A stretch of DNA of 5,594 nt from assembly GCA_027625225.1 (NCBI GenBank), contig JAQBWG010000135.1:1-5594 (forward strand), given 5' to 3'. Of this stretch, positions 5,404-5,594 are shown piece after piece. Position numbers and translations under genes: made by a program. Every line of letters begins with the position of its first letter. Within the stretch, counting starts at the first letter, position 1. The notes below the pieces were generated by a model that saw only the letters and a list, made by a program, of their open reading frames with translations, made no database searches and was not told the DNA's origin. The stretch comes from Chloroflexota bacterium (GTDB taxonomy: Bacteria; Chloroflexota; Dehalococcoidia; Lucifugimonadales; VGZR01).

Positions 5404-5414
5404 GGTCTTACCGT
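5383..5414 (+). terminator. Hairpin spanning the kinase stop codon
   Basis: ACGGTAGACTTAC (5383-5395) pairs with 5400-5414 over 13 bp with two single-base bulges (G5404, T5408) and a 4-base loop CCGT. The TAA stop (5401-5403) lies in the right arm. No T run follows. It may act as a 3'-end structure or terminator between the convergent kinase and mgtE genes. Confidence 0.5.
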
Positions 5415-5480
5415 AGAAGAAATGGCTGGAGTTAGAGGCTACTTTGGTAGTAAGTGGAGCATAACCCGCGCCGGAACGCC

Positions 5481-5503
5481 TTTGGATGCAAACTCAGTTT
5501 GCG
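5481..5503. repeat. Palindromic repeat, copy 3, with compensatory arm changes
   Basis: TTTGGAT followed by GCAAACTCAGTTTGC (5488-5502), a perfect 7-1-7 dyad. Against copies 1 and 2, GG became AA in the left arm and CC became TT in the right arm, so pairing is kept. The dyad ends one base before the mgtE stop codon on the opposite strand. Confidence 0.8.
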
Positions 5504-5594
5504 CTAGAGCAGCTGTTCGATAAGGATTGCGGCCAGCCCCAGTGTCAAAAGTGCACCCACCACGTCGGTGATGGTCGTGATGAACACCGCCGAC
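5504..5594 (-). CDS. mgtE: MgtE-type magnesium transporter, C-terminal 29 residues (runs off right edge)
   Basis: The last 29 codons and a TAG stop (plus 5504-5506) are present. They encode SAVFITTITDVVGALLTLGL followed by AAILIEQLL. This matches the final membrane helix of MgtE/SLC41 Mg2+ channels, where a PF(I/V)TT...D motif ends the protein about 20 residues after a conserved pore Asp (Asp432 in Thermus thermophilus MgtE, from memory). Here that Asp is 20th from the end, the expected place. The N-terminal CBS and regulatory domains would lie outside the window. It is convergent with the kinase gene. The identification rests on a short stretch, but the motif is distinctive. Confidence 0.75.
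   Translation of the reverse strand, partial: SAVFITTITDVVGALLTLGLAAILIEQLL

Overview
The window comes from a GC-rich bacterial chromosome whose codons strongly favour C or G in the third position. Chloroflexota (Dehalococcoidia or SAR202-like) is my best guess. It rests on the general look of the DrrA-type ATPase, the small secreted helical protein and the two-component system, not on a marker gene, so hold it loosely. There are eight protein genes, two of them cut by the window edges. I see no rRNA, tRNA, CRISPR array, transposase or phage gene.

Left part (1-1590): a Kelch-repeat lipoprotein reads leftward off the edge. Divergent from it are a 1-Cys (Prx6-type) peroxiredoxin and, past a strong GC hairpin, a small TfoX N-terminal-domain protein. 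Middle (1615-2364, minus strand): a DrrA-type ABC ATPase converges on the TfoX gene, and no permease is visible on either side of it.

The 352-base divergent gap at 2365-2716 is the most structured non-coding stretch. It holds two copies of a 15-bp palindrome, two copies of a TTGACA-containing motif exactly 130 bp apart, and two abutting perfect palindromes. A third palindrome copy lies at 5488-5502. Both arms have changed there, but pairing is kept.

Right part (2717-5403): a small exported, His/Gly-rich protein is followed by an OmpR-family response regulator and an overlapping membrane histidine kinase. A 17-bp hairpin and a good sigma70-type promoter separate the small protein from the regulator, so the two-component genes probably have their own promoter. 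The arrangement recalls Spy/BaeSR and CpxP/CpxAR envelope-stress systems, but the small protein is not recognisably homologous to Spy or CpxP; the parallel is inference. At the right edge the C-terminus of an MgtE-type magnesium transporter converges on the kinase gene.

No clearly new enzymatic system is visible. The best candidates for something undescribed are the covarying palindrome family, the duplicated motif with its odd 9-bp spacing, and the exported protein with its two-component module.
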